Shown here: in pieces, positions 1-11,590 of the stretch | Layout of the letters: the number at the start of each line of letters is the position of its first letter | How positions within the stretch are numbered: position 1 is the stretch's first letter | Source: Lunularia cruciata | Lineage: Eukaryota > Streptophyta > Marchantiopsida > Lunulariales > Lunulariaceae | Direction: 5' to 3' | Assembly: GCA_948567375.1 (NCBI GenBank) | Contig: OX419760.1 | Location: forward strand, 13,888,001 to 13,952,000 | DNA length: 64,000 nt | Translations under genes and position numbers: made by a program | Notes under the pieces: generated by a model | What the model was told of the DNA's origin: nothing | Databases searched by the model: none | Seen by the model: the letters and a program-made list of their open reading frames with translations, nothing else

Positions 1-2700
1 ATTGCTATGGAATTCTCGGACCCTAAGTCCCCTGGGCTTTGTACCATACCCCCAGACAACACTAGAAAAAGAATATGAATGATCACAGTCGACTTGGCAA
101 CAAATTCAACAAAATTCTTTCACCTGTGTAAAGTCGAGAATCGACCGGCGATCTAATTGACCGCGACCTTATGTCACGTAACCCCGAGGACAATGCGAAG
201 CCAGAATGAGCAGATCGACAAAGCGTATCGGTAGATCGTTCTTGCGTCAAGTCGTATTGTGGCAGACTATGATCAATTGTTTGTGGAAGCTCGCTACGTT
301 TTCTTCTTAATAATGATTGACTATGGTGCATCAAAACCGGTAGAAAGAAAACAAAGACCGTCACAATGACAGGTCACATATGGAGAAGAATGAGAAGAAT
401 TTCCTTCTGAAGGAGGTTCTCATTTACATCTAAAATTAGTCGATATATTTGTGGTCCGTATTCTTTTCACGGAGTCGCTCCCATAATCCGGAAAAAACGT
501 GGGGCAGGCACCTTATAGTTTACATTCAGCTCTTGTATATTTAGAACGATGGGAAATTGGTTACAGAATGGTAGTATGAGTGCACAGACTTCATATAGCT
601 TTCTAATAATTTCAGTCAGCACATGCTACACCACGTTACCTACAGAAAAGAAGAAAAACAGACATTGACAATTTGCGTAGGATGTGCGTTCCTTCAAGTA
701 ACCAGCGTCACGTATACGCCCTTCAGAACAATGTTGTCACTAATTAAGAGGTTAGTAGAACTGTCAATCACGAGCTAGAGTTTACTGCGTTTTTGAGGGT
801 CGATCAATCACAGATTTCTATCATCAGCGCGTCGCTGTATAAGCACTATAAGTAGTGAAGGATTTTAGATTGTGGAATCCGTCGATTTGGATTATTGACG
901 CAAATATTTGTTTCTATCGTGCTGCAAGCAAAACATTACTGTTGTTGATTAGCATGATTGGAGTGGTGAACATGCTTATCGTGCTCTTATCTGCTTCTCA
1001 TCAGCTCGTTACAAAAATGCAGCCTGATCAGCTGATCTTCTTGATTCCACGTCCACAAATTGCACAACATTCCTGTTGCTTCACTGTTTCTATTCCCGAA
1101 ATGTATTCGAAGCAACGACTTCTTCTTGATTTACCTAACCTTTACATTCCAGCGTATTCGGTACTTTCCCTGTTCACGTACTCGGTACATTCCAGCGTAC
1201 TAAAGCGACTTCCACGTCTCTCTCTCTCTCCTAATACAGTCCAAGTAGCAGAAATTTGACTATTAGAAGACATACTTTGCCGTTATTGGGAATTTCACGT
1301 CTCTCGCTCTCTTCTGATACAGTTAACAAACGGCAGAAATTTGACTATGAGAAGGAATACTTTGGGACCATCACCGCGGTTGTCGACAACGCTTGCGCGA
1401 AATCATTTAATGAAGATTCATCCTATGTCTTCGTGACAAGAGATTTCATCATGTTTGATTCCCTCACGCCGAAACTGGTGTGAAGGACGACTGGACCCTA
1501 ACGTATCAACTTAAGATTTCATTTGTGGACTCATCTTCAAACGGCATGACATCACGTTCATTAGTTCAAGTGATGGCTCTTTCCCTGTTCACGTCTACAC
1601 TTTTGTCTTTATGTGATGGCCGTTTTTTCTCTCAAAGATTAGAAAAGAAATTAGTAATTACTTTAATAATTCCTCTCATTCGCTAGAAAAGGAAGCAACC
1701 CTCTTTAGTTCAATTTCTGATTTTGCACTTGGAACTGATCCTCTGCGGAACCGTTTCTTGGCTCATGAAATAAAAGTTCTTGTACTCTGAATAAAACTGA
1801 GGACAGAGTGGTTCACAATATAGAGACCGCAGAGAAAGGTGGGTTTCAGACATGCCGCGAAAGCTAGACACAATCAGAGAGGAAAAGCTGATTAAAATAA
1901 GTTTGTAGGTGTGTCAAAAATCACAGTGCAGAGTAGGGTGATCAGAACGAAATTGAACTCTGCAGTCAAATACAACAGATGATTATAAGCAAGTGCTTTC
2001 ACTTTTGGGGGATAACACAAAGACTCACATCAATTCCCTTGAAAATAAGTGATTCAAAGGAAACACTTTCCATTTGTCCTTCGGTAAACTAAATTGTAAG
2101 AGATTTTTCCTCAGCGTGCTCCATGTCTTACCTACTTCCTCTGGATCGAAGCGGTAATTGTACACAGGCTGACATTACGAGAAGGTGTTGGATAATATAA
2201 CTGGGAACTGAAGTTCCTACTTCACTTCTCTGTGTAGATTGGTGGCACTAAAAAGAAGTTATCTGGTGAGTGCCACAAGTTTCGGCTTCCCGCTGGCTAC
2301 ATTCTAGGTCGTGTGTATATATTTATATTATACGTGACCAGACTTGTTTAGCTTGTTCACTCTGATTCTCCTTTTCTGTCAAGGAGGAAATATCTTCTCC
2401 GCAGTTACCTCGGGGCAAACTTGCAGTCGAATTGACGGACTTAAATTAGTACACGCGAGTGATCCTAATCTGGTTACGTGAATGTTGTTTTCCACTCTCC
2501 TCTCTCCATAAGCGACTGTCCTATGTGGCTTCTGGATGTCGGGTGTGCATGTACGATCGAATCCATTCGTTCATTTCGTTTCATTCTCATCCGTGAATTG
2601 AAAGGCCAGATGTAGAACAGTCTTGAACAGTCAATAACGCTTTGTTCATTGTATTCATGAACACAATGACTTGCCGTTGAGTATTTGGCTGGTTAAATAG
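1..2700. other. low-copy DNA, no recognisable gene
   Basis: I see no recognisable protein domain, RNA gene or transposon ends here. Several short open frames exist (for example plus strand 855-1686 in three overlapping pieces), but they lack family resemblance and mostly begin at GTG. The base composition is less AT-biased than in the transposon regions and CpG is more frequent, so this may be low-copy DNA such as intron, UTR or promoter of a gene outside the window. That is inference only. Confidence 0.4.
1213..1364. repeat. imperfect tandem repeat, ~83 bp period
   Basis: Two related copies lie at 1213-1279 and 1296-1364. Both start with CACGTCTCTC, pass through a CT-rich run and TAATACAGT or TGATACAGT, and end with GCAGAAATTTGACTAT and a TACTTTG. 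They differ by several substitutions and small indels, so the duplication is old. No coding role is apparent. Confidence 0.6.
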
Positions 2701-2764
2701 TTTCGCTGATCCTCAGTGCCGATAACATCTAGATTTACAAGATCTTCCTATCTCCACAAAACGC

Positions 2765-2900
2765 AGGTGTTGTACTTGGATTCTCTTAGCTAGAGTGGGT
2801 GTGGCTTGACCATAATCAATACCCAATTGTTAGCAAATTATTGAGTGACATATCAACTACTGATATGATAGAGTGTGATTCGAGTTGTGTGAACAAACTA
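2765..2900 (+). repeat. dispersed repeat X, copy 1
   Basis: The stretch with TTAGCTAGAGTGGGTGTGG, ATAATCAAT and GATTCGAGTTGTGTGA recurs at about 35585-35695 with the same order and spacing and many C/T and G/A differences. It is probably a decayed transposon fragment. I could not assign it to one of the families with defined ends. Confidence 0.5.
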
Positions 2901-3331
2901 ATTACATCAAAGAAATGAGAATCAAGGGGAAATTGAGTGCACAAATTGAGGGCGATATGTCCAAGCCCAATGGATCATGGTACCTTGATTGTAGTTCTGG
3001 TTTCACTAAGAGTGATTGTGTGTGGGAGTGCTGGCCAAATTTGGAGCCAAAGAGAGAGAGTTGATTTCAAGCGGTAGTGTTCATTTTGAGCTTAGGAGAT
3101 GAAAACACGATCAATTTGGTGCAAGTTGAGCTCAAAAAGTCAAACTAAAAGTGGATTTGTGAACACATCCCCATGAATTTGTGATATGGAGTACCTCATC
3201 ATTTCAATTTGGCTTGTGTGGAGAGTTTGGAGAGGATTTGGCGGTCAATTTATGTTAGATTTTATGTCAAATTTTGGCTGGAGTTTACGTTAGATTTTGG
3301 CTCGAGTTGGAGGAGCTTGGCTACATTTGAA

Positions 3332-3459
3332 AGAGTTTTGCTAGATTTGGAGATGGTTCAAAGTGGCAAGAAGAAAGGCCACGTTTAGCTGAATTTAAGT
3401 AAAATTTGGAAGAGTTTTTCTAAATTTGGAGAGGGTTCAAAGTGGCAAGAAGAAAGGCC
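3332..3459. repeat. imperfect tandem repeat, 79 bp period
   Basis: Two 49 bp copies, 3332-3380 and 3411-3459, share AGAGTTTT, ATTTGGAGA and GGTTCAAAGTGGCAAGAAG with few differences. They sit in G- and T-rich, gene-free sequence (3000-3546) that contains further TTTGG-rich motifs. No function is suggested. Confidence 0.6.
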
Positions 3460-3546
3460 TCATTTGGGCATTCAAAGGCTTAGAGGTATAGGGTTGTGGA
3501 CTAGAGAGGCCTAAAAGGGCCAGCAAGCCAACTTGCTAGTGTGATG

Positions 3547-6500
3547 TGTGACAACTCGGCAAATATCACTTTTGCGGTAATCGGGTAAGTAAAGTTCGTT
3601 CCCGCAGAGATACGAGTCAAAAATGTCCAAATACAAAGTCAAAGTAACAATTTAGTTCTTCTTGGTTGTGTCTTTAATCTCTCAAGTAGAAACCACACCC
3701 AGAAGAGAGTAACAAGCCCTGATTTGCAGTCTTGTCACCAATTCACACTCCTTAATCACAACTCCATCAAATCTTTCCAAACAATCTTGATTGTGATGAT
3801 TCAGGCTCTCTCGAAAACGGCACTTCACTGCAAAACAACTTTGCCTCAAAATTGTGTTCCACCCCTCCACTGAAGGCACAACTTACTCGATCAAAATTGC
3901 TTCACATCAACTTTGCAATGCACTCACAAATGCAGAATACTACCAACACTACAATTCCTCTCAGATCTATCAAGGCATTGTTTCGATTGCACTTCACTCA
4001 AGATCAAACACACAGAATGAAGATCAAGGCTGTGGAATCCAACATCCAACAAACACACTGACTTGCACTTTGAATTTCTCCAAACACTCACAAACACAAT
4101 CACAAAGTTGATACTCGGAATCAAGCTCAAGCGACAAGTATTGCTTCACAGCACTTTGCTTTATCTATTCTCAGAAATTATGAGCACTAAACAACATGAT
4201 ATTGCAAATGTCACTCTTAAATAGTGAACAAATCGACAGTTCTAACAACTATTATGTTCTATAATAACTGTTCTAACCTGTAGATCCGAAATGACAATGC
4301 ACCTCTTCATATCTGCCTCTTCAAATCTCAAATCTGTTACTATTCCGATCCGATGTCTACTTCTTCCTCGGCTTTCAAACCCGAACCCAAAGTAAATTTA
4401 CTTCTTACTACTCTATCCTCGGGTTTCATATCTTCTACTTCTTCAACCAGATCTAGCAATTCTCTTTCCTAATCTAAAATTCCACTAGTGGGTAATCTAT
4501 CTAACTCCTTATCTCCCGACCCACTCTTCTCTAATGTCTCCATCGGTAATTCCAAAGACATTTGCACTCTATGTTATCTACTTTGGGTTTTGCTCTAACA
4601 TCCTTTTGAAGCTTTTCTATCTCTATTTTCACTAAGTCTAATCTAATTGAAATGTTGTCTTCTACTTCTAATATCTTCTTGTCTACACGAGTTCTTAACT
4701 TAATCAACAAGGCATTCAAATCAGTGTCTTTTGCATGTCTTTGCCTCGTCTCCTGCACTAACAACTTCAACTTGTGCAGTCTCATCTCTTCAATTTGAAC
4801 GGTGGCCTCTGTACTCAACATTGCGTTCATCCTGAGGACTATCTCCTTCACCGGCTCCAATCTCATCTTTCTCTCTTGCTCTCAATCTACAAGCTAGTCC
4901 TCCTTGTACATCACCAACTCCTCTTTGAACTCAGCTTTCACCGTCTCCTTCTCCTTCTCCTTTTGAACAACCTTCTCCTCCTGACTACGAAGTAACTCTC
5001 GTAATCGATCTTCTTCTTTGTATCGTGCCGCCAACTCTCTTTGCCAGAGTTGCTTCTTCTCCTCGATACTCTCCATCACCCTATTGAGCTCTTGATCCTT
5101 TGCTGCTACTCTCGGCATAGCATGGATTACTTCTACTCTTGAATCAGCAAACTACTCCTTCAAGATTTCATACTCCGCTACGTGTTTCTCCCTTGCTATG
5201 TCACTCTTCTTCACAAGATCCTCTCGATAACTTACTTCTCTCTTCGGGTCTTTGATTACCTGACTTCTCTCTACTGCCTCCGCTCATAGTACTTCTCTTT
5301 CCTCCTCACCTCGGGTTATACTCTTCTTCAACTCCGAGTTCTCTTCTTCTAATTGCGCTAATACCTGCAATACAGTCTTTACCTCTGGACGAGTCGACTT
5401 CATCTCCTTCTTCCTGTGCTCCAATTTCACCAACAATGTGCACACCACCTTCCGCATGTACTCACTCCATCTCTTGCAACTACTTCTTCCTACATAGAAA
5501 TCTCCTTCCTTACCTCTTCTTCACCCAATACTCGCCTTCTCCTTTGCAGTCTTCAAATCGGAATTGAAGCCTCACTTCCCGAGCTTTCTCCTACCTCTTC
5601 CTTTGCTTTACTCGGCCCCGCTTCACACTTTGCCTTACGTCTTGAGCGAACTCCTCGCTGTACTGTGATCTTCTTTTCTTCGGGCACAGTTACTTTGTCT
5701 TCCAACTGTGTGTTGTCTTTGGCTTCCATCTTGGCTTGCACTGCTTCTTTGTAGTCGTCAGTTGTTGGTGCCGATGTCATGTCTCCCCCTTCATCACTAT
5801 CGCTACTCTTATCTCCACTCTACAGCATTAGCTCAGGCTCCTCCTTGTGTTCCAAGTCTTCAGTTTTTAGCTCAACATCTTCTTCTCAGTCTTCGTCCTC
5901 CGACTTGATTACCACCATACCTCACCTCGGGTTGCCTCTCCGCGTCTTTCGAGGTTTCTTGATGTCATCGGCTTCACCTTGCTGACCCCTCTTCTTTGAC
6001 TTTGGAGTACTTGCTTCTATCTCCACGCTCTTACCCGTCTTCATGTAGTACTCATCCGTGCTCCGGATTTGAAGAATATACTGTTGTTCCTCCACGTCAA
6101 CTTCTCTTCTCAAGTCGAGATGGAAGTGAGACACCATTCTGTTTCACTCCACCAAATTGAGCAAATTCAACCCGAGGTAGAAATGTACTGCAAACGGCAC
6201 AATGTAGTGTGGAGGCGACTTATCCTGCAAATTCCACACCATTTGTCTCATCCTCCCATGGAAGTACCTTGCCCAATTAATAGGTTCTCTTGCAAACAAC
6301 TTATGGAAGAACACCGCTTGGTGTTTCATCACATAAGTTGTTCTCTCCGGCTTCAAGATTGTCATGAGAGCACTCACGATCCCTCTCTTCACTGTATCCT
6401 TGTAACTCTCAACCTTATACCCATTCTTTGTTCTCTTTAAAGAGAAAGCATCTCTCACCTCTTGAGCCTCCTGAGCTATCTCTCCCTTCCCCAAGAATGT

Positions 6501-7309
6501 GGCTCCCTGCTCCAAGCTTGCCTCCTTCTCGAGTACGAGTCTCCAATCCGACTCAATCCAACAAGCTGGATTTCCTCTCTTCTCTTCTTCCTCGGGTCCA
6601 TTGAGACACTTACTCTTGATGATTTCTGTCATGAACCCTGGAAAGCTTACATTCCAGTTCCATGCCAGAAATGTGATCCAAAGTCGGCTCAAGACTTCAA
6701 TCCTTGCTATTACGTCTAACCTCCAAATTGCATAATCACTGTGAATTCGGAGTTCTTCTTTCCTCCTCCCATCTCTTCTACTTTCTCACTCTTGTGACTT
6801 CTCCCTTGTGCACTAACACGATTCCAACTCTATTTCCCTTCCCACAATCACCTGCAAGATGACTTCGCAACGGCAAAGGAAAATTACTCAACATTTCATC
6901 GTTGCAAGTTCAATTTTTATAGAGTTGCGCTTCTTCATCTTCTGTCACTTTGAGTTTCTACTGAGAAATCACACCTCTTGCATGCACCTGTCACTGTCAA
7001 TCACCTTCATGCGTATGGGCCGCCGGTTTTGAACAGTCCCTTCTTGAATTTCTTGCCCCGACGAAAGGTGGCTAGACTGTCTTCGCCTCGGATTGAGCTC
7101 CCTCTCCCGATACAAAGACAATTTACTTTGGGTTGTTTGCTAACAGGGCATTTCCAAGTACTTTGCCTTATGACCCAAAGTCACGTTACCTCGGGTTTCA
7201 TCCCGAAGACTCTTTTCTTTGCCTTCTTCGACCATACAGGCGCAATCCGACTTCTCTATATACTTCTTCTCCTTAATTTTGAAAAAAAACAAAAAGTGTG
7301 GGCACCACA
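3547..7309 (-). mobile_element. element C1: LTR-like non-autonomous retroelement, minus sense
   Basis: The outer bases are TGTGACAAC at 3547 and GGCACCACA ending at 7309. They are flanked by identical 5 bp direct repeats TGATG (3542-3546 and 7310-7314), the footprint of an integrase-mediated insertion. A second copy, C2, begins at 37537 and ends with GTACCACA at 44850, which supports the boundaries. Read on the minus strand the order is a long decayed ORF (6692 to 4531), then a TATA-like CTATTTAAGAG near 4225, then about 680 bp of untranslated sequence to the end. That is the layout expected for an ORF followed by a 3-prime LTR. I could not find a matching full 5-prime LTR at the right end, nor any reverse transcriptase. 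Classification as LTR-derived is therefore inference. Confidence 0.65.
4531..6692 (-). pseudogene. gag-like / coiled-coil ORF of element C1, decayed
   Basis: Minus-strand frames in sequence order are 6692-6144 (182 residues), 6137-5922, 5780-5553, 5118-4894 and 4866-4531, broken by stops and shifts. The first piece is a compact, Trp-rich region (NWARYFHGRMRQMVWNLQ near its C-terminal half) that could be a capsid-like domain. The second and third pieces are basic and Ser/Glu-rich with KSKKRGQQ and RRKAKCEAG, resembling nuclear localisation signals. The last two are heptad-like, rich in Glu, Lys, Arg and Leu, predicting a long coiled coil. No zinc knuckle, protease or polymerase motif was seen. 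I do not recognise the family. A structural protein of a non-autonomous element is the most economical reading. Confidence 0.5.
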
Positions 7310-7591
7310 TGATGATAGCTAGTTTAGAGTAGATTTTGGTCATTGTTTAGCAAAATCTACCCACCTTGCTAGATTGTACATAACAGGGTTTGATCCCAAA
7401 TCTTTGGTTCTTAGACGGGTGCCCTAGCCAACTAGTCCCTCACTTGTTGTCCTAGTGACTGACCATTGTTATCTATACACCTGTAGCTTTGGCTAGGAGA
7501 GACAATTTGATTCTATTAGTGGTGATCTTGGTAGCTTAGGAAGTAGGTAACTCCTATTATGTCAAATGCCAAACAGTGGTAGAGTCAGCAC
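7310..7591. other. gap without gene between C1 and the family A LTR
   Basis: About 280 bases with TGATG (the C1 target duplicate) at its left edge. No coding potential or recognisable repeat was seen. Confidence 0.4.
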
Positions 7592-8277
7592 TATAGCACA
7601 CATTTGTGCATGTGTATGGTATTCTGATATTTAGTTTGGCATTACAAGTACATGAGAGATACTATTTATATAGATAAAGGATGGTTCTACATTAGTCATG
7701 ATTAGTTACAATTAGTCATAGCTAAGATAGAGAGGACCTTACTTTAGAGGAAGTAAAAAAGATGAGCACCACTATTTTGGATTCTAGTGTGTTGACTTGG
7801 TATATTCTTAGGTGTTTGGCTTTGAGGAAAGAGTTGAGAACTCTTGGACCAACAAGCCTTTTTGTTTTGAATTCTTTTATAGTCCAAGGATAGCCCATGT
7901 GAATGAATCTTTGATTTAGTGGTTGGGTCAAGATAAGACCATATGCTTAGGAGAATATTCCATGAGTATGGATATTCCTTTAGATTTTTGATTTTATTTG
8001 ACTTTTAGCCTAGTAACTTGAGTTACTCTAATAAGTAGTAACTTTGGTGCGTAATTATTTCACAAGTATATAAACTAGGGGTGAGGAGGTACTCATCATC
8101 CTTTCATTTGCAACTATCTCTCTCTCATTGAGTTCTCTAGTGAGCAATGTCTTGAGTCTTGGAGTGTTAACCTTGGAGGAGTATGATGGAGTTGGAGTTC
8201 TTTGCCTTCTTAGTCCATGATGCACTACCATAATAGCCATTAGAGGTTCATCCTGAGTGAGAGACATGCTGATTGTA
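7592..8277 (+). mobile_element. family A LTR, solitary, plus-sense orientation
   Basis: This 686 bp segment is the reverse complement of the LTRs at 13675, 20263 and 26283. It starts TATAGCACACATTTGTG (family consensus TGTAACACCCATTTGTG) and ends GAGAGACATG plus a degenerate GGCTCACA. A TATA box TATATAAAC lies at about 8067-8075, so the promoter reads to the right. The terminal bases are mutated and I see no clear target-site duplication (GCAC left, TCCC right). It may be a solo LTR or the end of a truncated copy. No family A internal sequence follows it. Confidence 0.75.
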
Positions 8278-8829
8278 TCCCTTTTGGCCCTAGACCCGTT
8301 GATTCTTTTTGCTCAACCTTGAACACTTATAGCCCAATGTTAATTTATGAGATGGAGTGTTTTTGTTTAGATTTCTTGTGATTGGACCCCTTTCATTCTT
8401 TGCTTCTTGTTTGTCTGAGGTGCCCTAACTTTAGAGGATTGGTGCTTTGGTGTGCTCTTGGTAGTGAGGCTAGAGTGATGACCTCCAGACCATGAGAGTA
8501 CATGTTGTGATGGCAGGTTATAAGTTGCCTTTCCCCAAGTGTAGTTGTTGTAGTTAGAGCTACATTAGTAGGTGATGTTTGGTTGGTATGTTGGCACTTG
8601 GTGGGGCACTTGCATTGGTTATAATTACAAGTTGCAATTTCCCATTCCTTTGTCACAATGGAGTCTTTGGGGATTCTAGAGGAGATAACGCTACAATACA
8701 TAATGGGTTTTCTTGGAATTGCACTGGATATCAACCTGTATCTCAAGTCCCAATGAGGAAGGAGATTAACTCTAAGTTTGAGTTTGATATAGGAGTTGAT
8801 TCAGTTTAGAGTGCACTTGGTGTGTCTAC
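8278..8829 (+). other. non-coding leader region upstream of element H gag
   Basis: No domain is visible. A ~55 bp segment near 8470-8525 (GTGATGACC, CAGACC, TGATGGCAGGTTA) resembles 32377-32427 downstream of element H at roughly three quarters identity. The pair could be remnants of the two H LTRs, but I could not extend the match far enough to define LTR ends. A primer-binding site for H was not identified. Confidence 0.35.
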
Positions 8830-10363
8830 ACCGTTGTTATGAGACATGAACAAGATTTATGGGGCCTCCAAAGGCCCTAAGCATTACTTTGGTATGGTGG
8901 GTACCATTGAGTTGGATGACTTTATCTAGGAGTTTGATGGTTGGTGTGATTTGCAGCAGATGTGGAACCTGACTTTATTCACATCCTTCATGGCATGGAA
9001 GGGGTTATTTCAGCACTTGGATGGTCTATCAATGGATGACTATCATGAGTTCAGGAGAGCTCACTTGGAGGAGATTGAGTTTTGGAGATAGTATTGGTCC
9101 AAACCATGTTCCTATCACTTCATGCTTGGTTTCTAGAGATAGATTAGGCAATACTTATGAGTTCTAGCTCTAGTACCATTGGTGGATTTATTAGAGATGG
9201 TGGTATTATAGTGAAGGTACTACTATAGGAGGTGGTTTAGTATTGTGGTTTAACCCCATGATGGAGTTCTTCCATGTTTGAGGCAAAACTACCAAGGAGT
9301 GCAGATTGACAAGCTGAGGAGCTTGCAAGACTTCTAATGGAAGGCTAGAGAGAGTCTACATGAGGCATACACTTGCATGAGACGGCTGATCAGTTTTACT
9401 CAAGGAGTTATTGAGGCCCAAGCAGTCCAGTTTTGGTATGGGATATTGGATAGGGAGTTGCAATGTAGAGTCTATGATGCTATGTTGTTACATGCTACTT
9501 CAATTACTGGAAATAGTTTTTGGTTTGGCTGAGCATATTGAGCTAGTAACTATTTGGAGGAGAGAGTGGTGACATTTGGATTTGGTAGGGAGACCTCATC
9601 CATAGTGGTTACTTCTTCCAGAGTGCAATAGAGTGCACCATACCATGTTGGTTTTTGAGGATAGGGTGGACAGTCTAAATCCTATGGAGCAAGTGGAGGG
9701 TCTAGTGTAGTTAGACCCTTACCTTCAATTTTGGGTCAGCAACAACTAGTTAGTGGTGGTGTTGCTTGTTGGAATTGTGGTAGACCTCACCATAGGAGAG
9801 AGTGTACTCGTGGAAACGGACCTGATACCTCTAGTGCATCATAGCCAACACAAAGATAGTGTGAGCATTGCCACAGATTTAGTCACACCAATGACCGATG
9901 CTTTGACCTACACCCAGAGTTACAAAGTGGCAGGGCTGCTATGGCAAGTGGTAGAGGAGCTCTAGGTCATGGAGGAAGAGGTGGTAGATGTGGTGGTAGA
10001 GGATCCACACCTAGTACGGATGCAATACTTGCCCTTACTTCTGATACAACCATGGCTACTCGCATTGAGCAATTAGAGCAAAGATTGCCTAGCATAGCCA
10101 TAGCTCAAAGGAGATCAGATTTGGATGTTGAGGCTTCCACCTCATATGTTGGTGATAGAGATGTCTTGGACTTCATGTGTGGATCAGCACAGGTGGATGC
10201 ATCTGCTGTAGTGACCAAGAGTGCAATACGTGCTCGAGAGCCTAGAGGAGCATTAGTGGGGTTGGACCCCACAAAGAGGAGAGGTTGGTAGACAAGTCAG
10301 ACTTCTCCAATCTTTTACACTCTCCAGGGCACTACATACAACATACATGTCTCCTAGATGTCC
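8830..10363 (+). pseudogene. gag: gag of element H with two CCHC zinc knuckles
   Basis: The early part reads as a capsid-like region with SKGPKHYFGMVGTIELDDF (about 8875-8925) and WCDLQQMW near 8945, interrupted by stops. The nucleocapsid part has CWNCGRPHHRREC at about 9768-9806 (one residue off the usual CX2CX4HX4C spacing) and CEHCHRFSHTNDRC at about 9861-9902, a perfect knuckle. A Gly/Arg-rich segment (GGRGGRCGGRGS) follows. The frame 9941-10291 encodes the linker with ARIEQLEQRL-like helical sequence. It runs into the family A insertion at 10364. Role: RNA packaging and particle assembly of the retroelement. Confidence 0.7.
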
Positions 10364-11590
10364 TATGAGCCGACATGTCTCTCACTCAAGATGAACCTCT
10401 GATGGCTATTATGGTAATGCACCATGGACAAAGAAGGCAAGGAATCACAATTCCATCATACTCCTCCAAGGCTAACACTCCAAGACTCAAGACATTGTTC
10501 ACTAGAGAACTCAATGATAGAGAGATATTTGTAAATGAAAGGATGATGAGTACCTCCTCATCCCATGTTTATATACTTGTGAAATAGTTACGCGCCAAAG
10601 TTACTAATTACTAGAGTAACTCAAGTTACTAGGCTAAACATCAAGTAAAGTCAAAAAGTATAAAGGAATATCCATCCACATAACATCCACATGGTGTAAC
10701 ATTTACCTTTGGACTAATTTTTCACTTTGTCCTCAAAGTGAAAGTCTCTCTACCTTCTATGATACATCTTCAACTTATCATGGTTAATCCTATCAAAGTG
10801 TCTTCCTTCCAACTCCTTGAGATCATAAGTGTAATTGCCCCACATCTTCTCCACTATGAAAGGTCGAAAGTACTTAGGAAAAAACTTCTTTTGCTCTTGG
10901 ATCAAATGGAATCAAAAAACATAACCCAATCACCTTCTTTGAAAGGCTCCACCTTCTTCCTGCCTTGCCTCTTGTCATAGCTCTCCTTTTTTTTCCTTTA
11001 GGTTTGGTCGAACCATAGCAACTGCTCTTGCCTCTTCCAACTCCATGAGTTGATCCTTCCTTGACTTCTCTTCATCACCTCCTTGTGCTTTCTTCAATCT
11101 CTTGTGAATGCTTTGGAAGGTAGGAAGATCAAAGTGAATAGGTAAGGTAGACTCAATACCATATACCAATTGAAATGGAGGATATCTGGAGGAAGTCATC
11201 ATGGTTTTCCTATACTCCCACAAAACTGCATGAATCTTCTTATCCCAATGATGTTTAGCTCCCTCCATTTCTGCATCTTTGGCCAACATCATGCACAAGG
11301 TCTAATTGGTTCTCTCTACCAAGCCATTGGAATTTGGCTTATAGGATGTAGTTATTCTATGTGTGATAGAGAAATGTCATAGCATGGATGTAGTGATGCT
11401 TCTTATAAAATCTACTCCTCTATCATAATCCAACTCTAAAGGGCATCCAAACCTAGTGATAATGTATTCATAAAGAAATCATGACTAATATAGAACCATC
11501 TTTTATCTCTATATAAATAATATCTCTCAAATATTTGTAATACCAAGCTAATTATCATAATACCACACACATGCACAAATGGGTGTTATA
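10364..11590 (-). mobile_element. family A deletion derivative, 1.2 kb, with perfect GTCC target duplication
   Basis: Left end TATGAGCCGACATG (consensus TGTGAGC) and right end GGGTGTTATA are intact family A termini. The flanks are GTCC at 10360-10363 and GTCC at 11591-11594. Inside are a left LTR with a ~340 bp internal deletion (10364 to ~10701), about 780 bp homologous to 14350-15135 (the region downstream of integrase), then only the last ~110 bp of the other LTR (from ~11480). Gag and most of pol are missing. Minus-strand frame 11298-10975 is the integrase C-terminal segment (FQLVYGIESTLP). The junction near 11480 falls at a short shared AATC, suggesting microhomology-mediated deletion before or after insertion. 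Confidence 0.8.

Noticed and set aside
855-1686. Three consecutive plus-strand ORFs that might be exons of one gene
   Set aside because: Starts are mostly GTG, composition is not protein-like, no domains, and part of the region is an imperfect repeat.
3852-4130. Several ORFs of 65 to 85 residues on both strands, repeated in kind at 37907-38113
   Set aside because: They lie in the untranslated/LTR-like part of element C; similarity between copies is at DNA level without preserved frames.
10375-10587. Recurrent 70-residue ORF beginning MSLTQDEPLMAIM, found near each family A LTR
   Set aside because: It is a chance open frame inside the LTR (also at 8055, 13676, 20226 and 26318); it has no independent start or conservation of protein over DNA.
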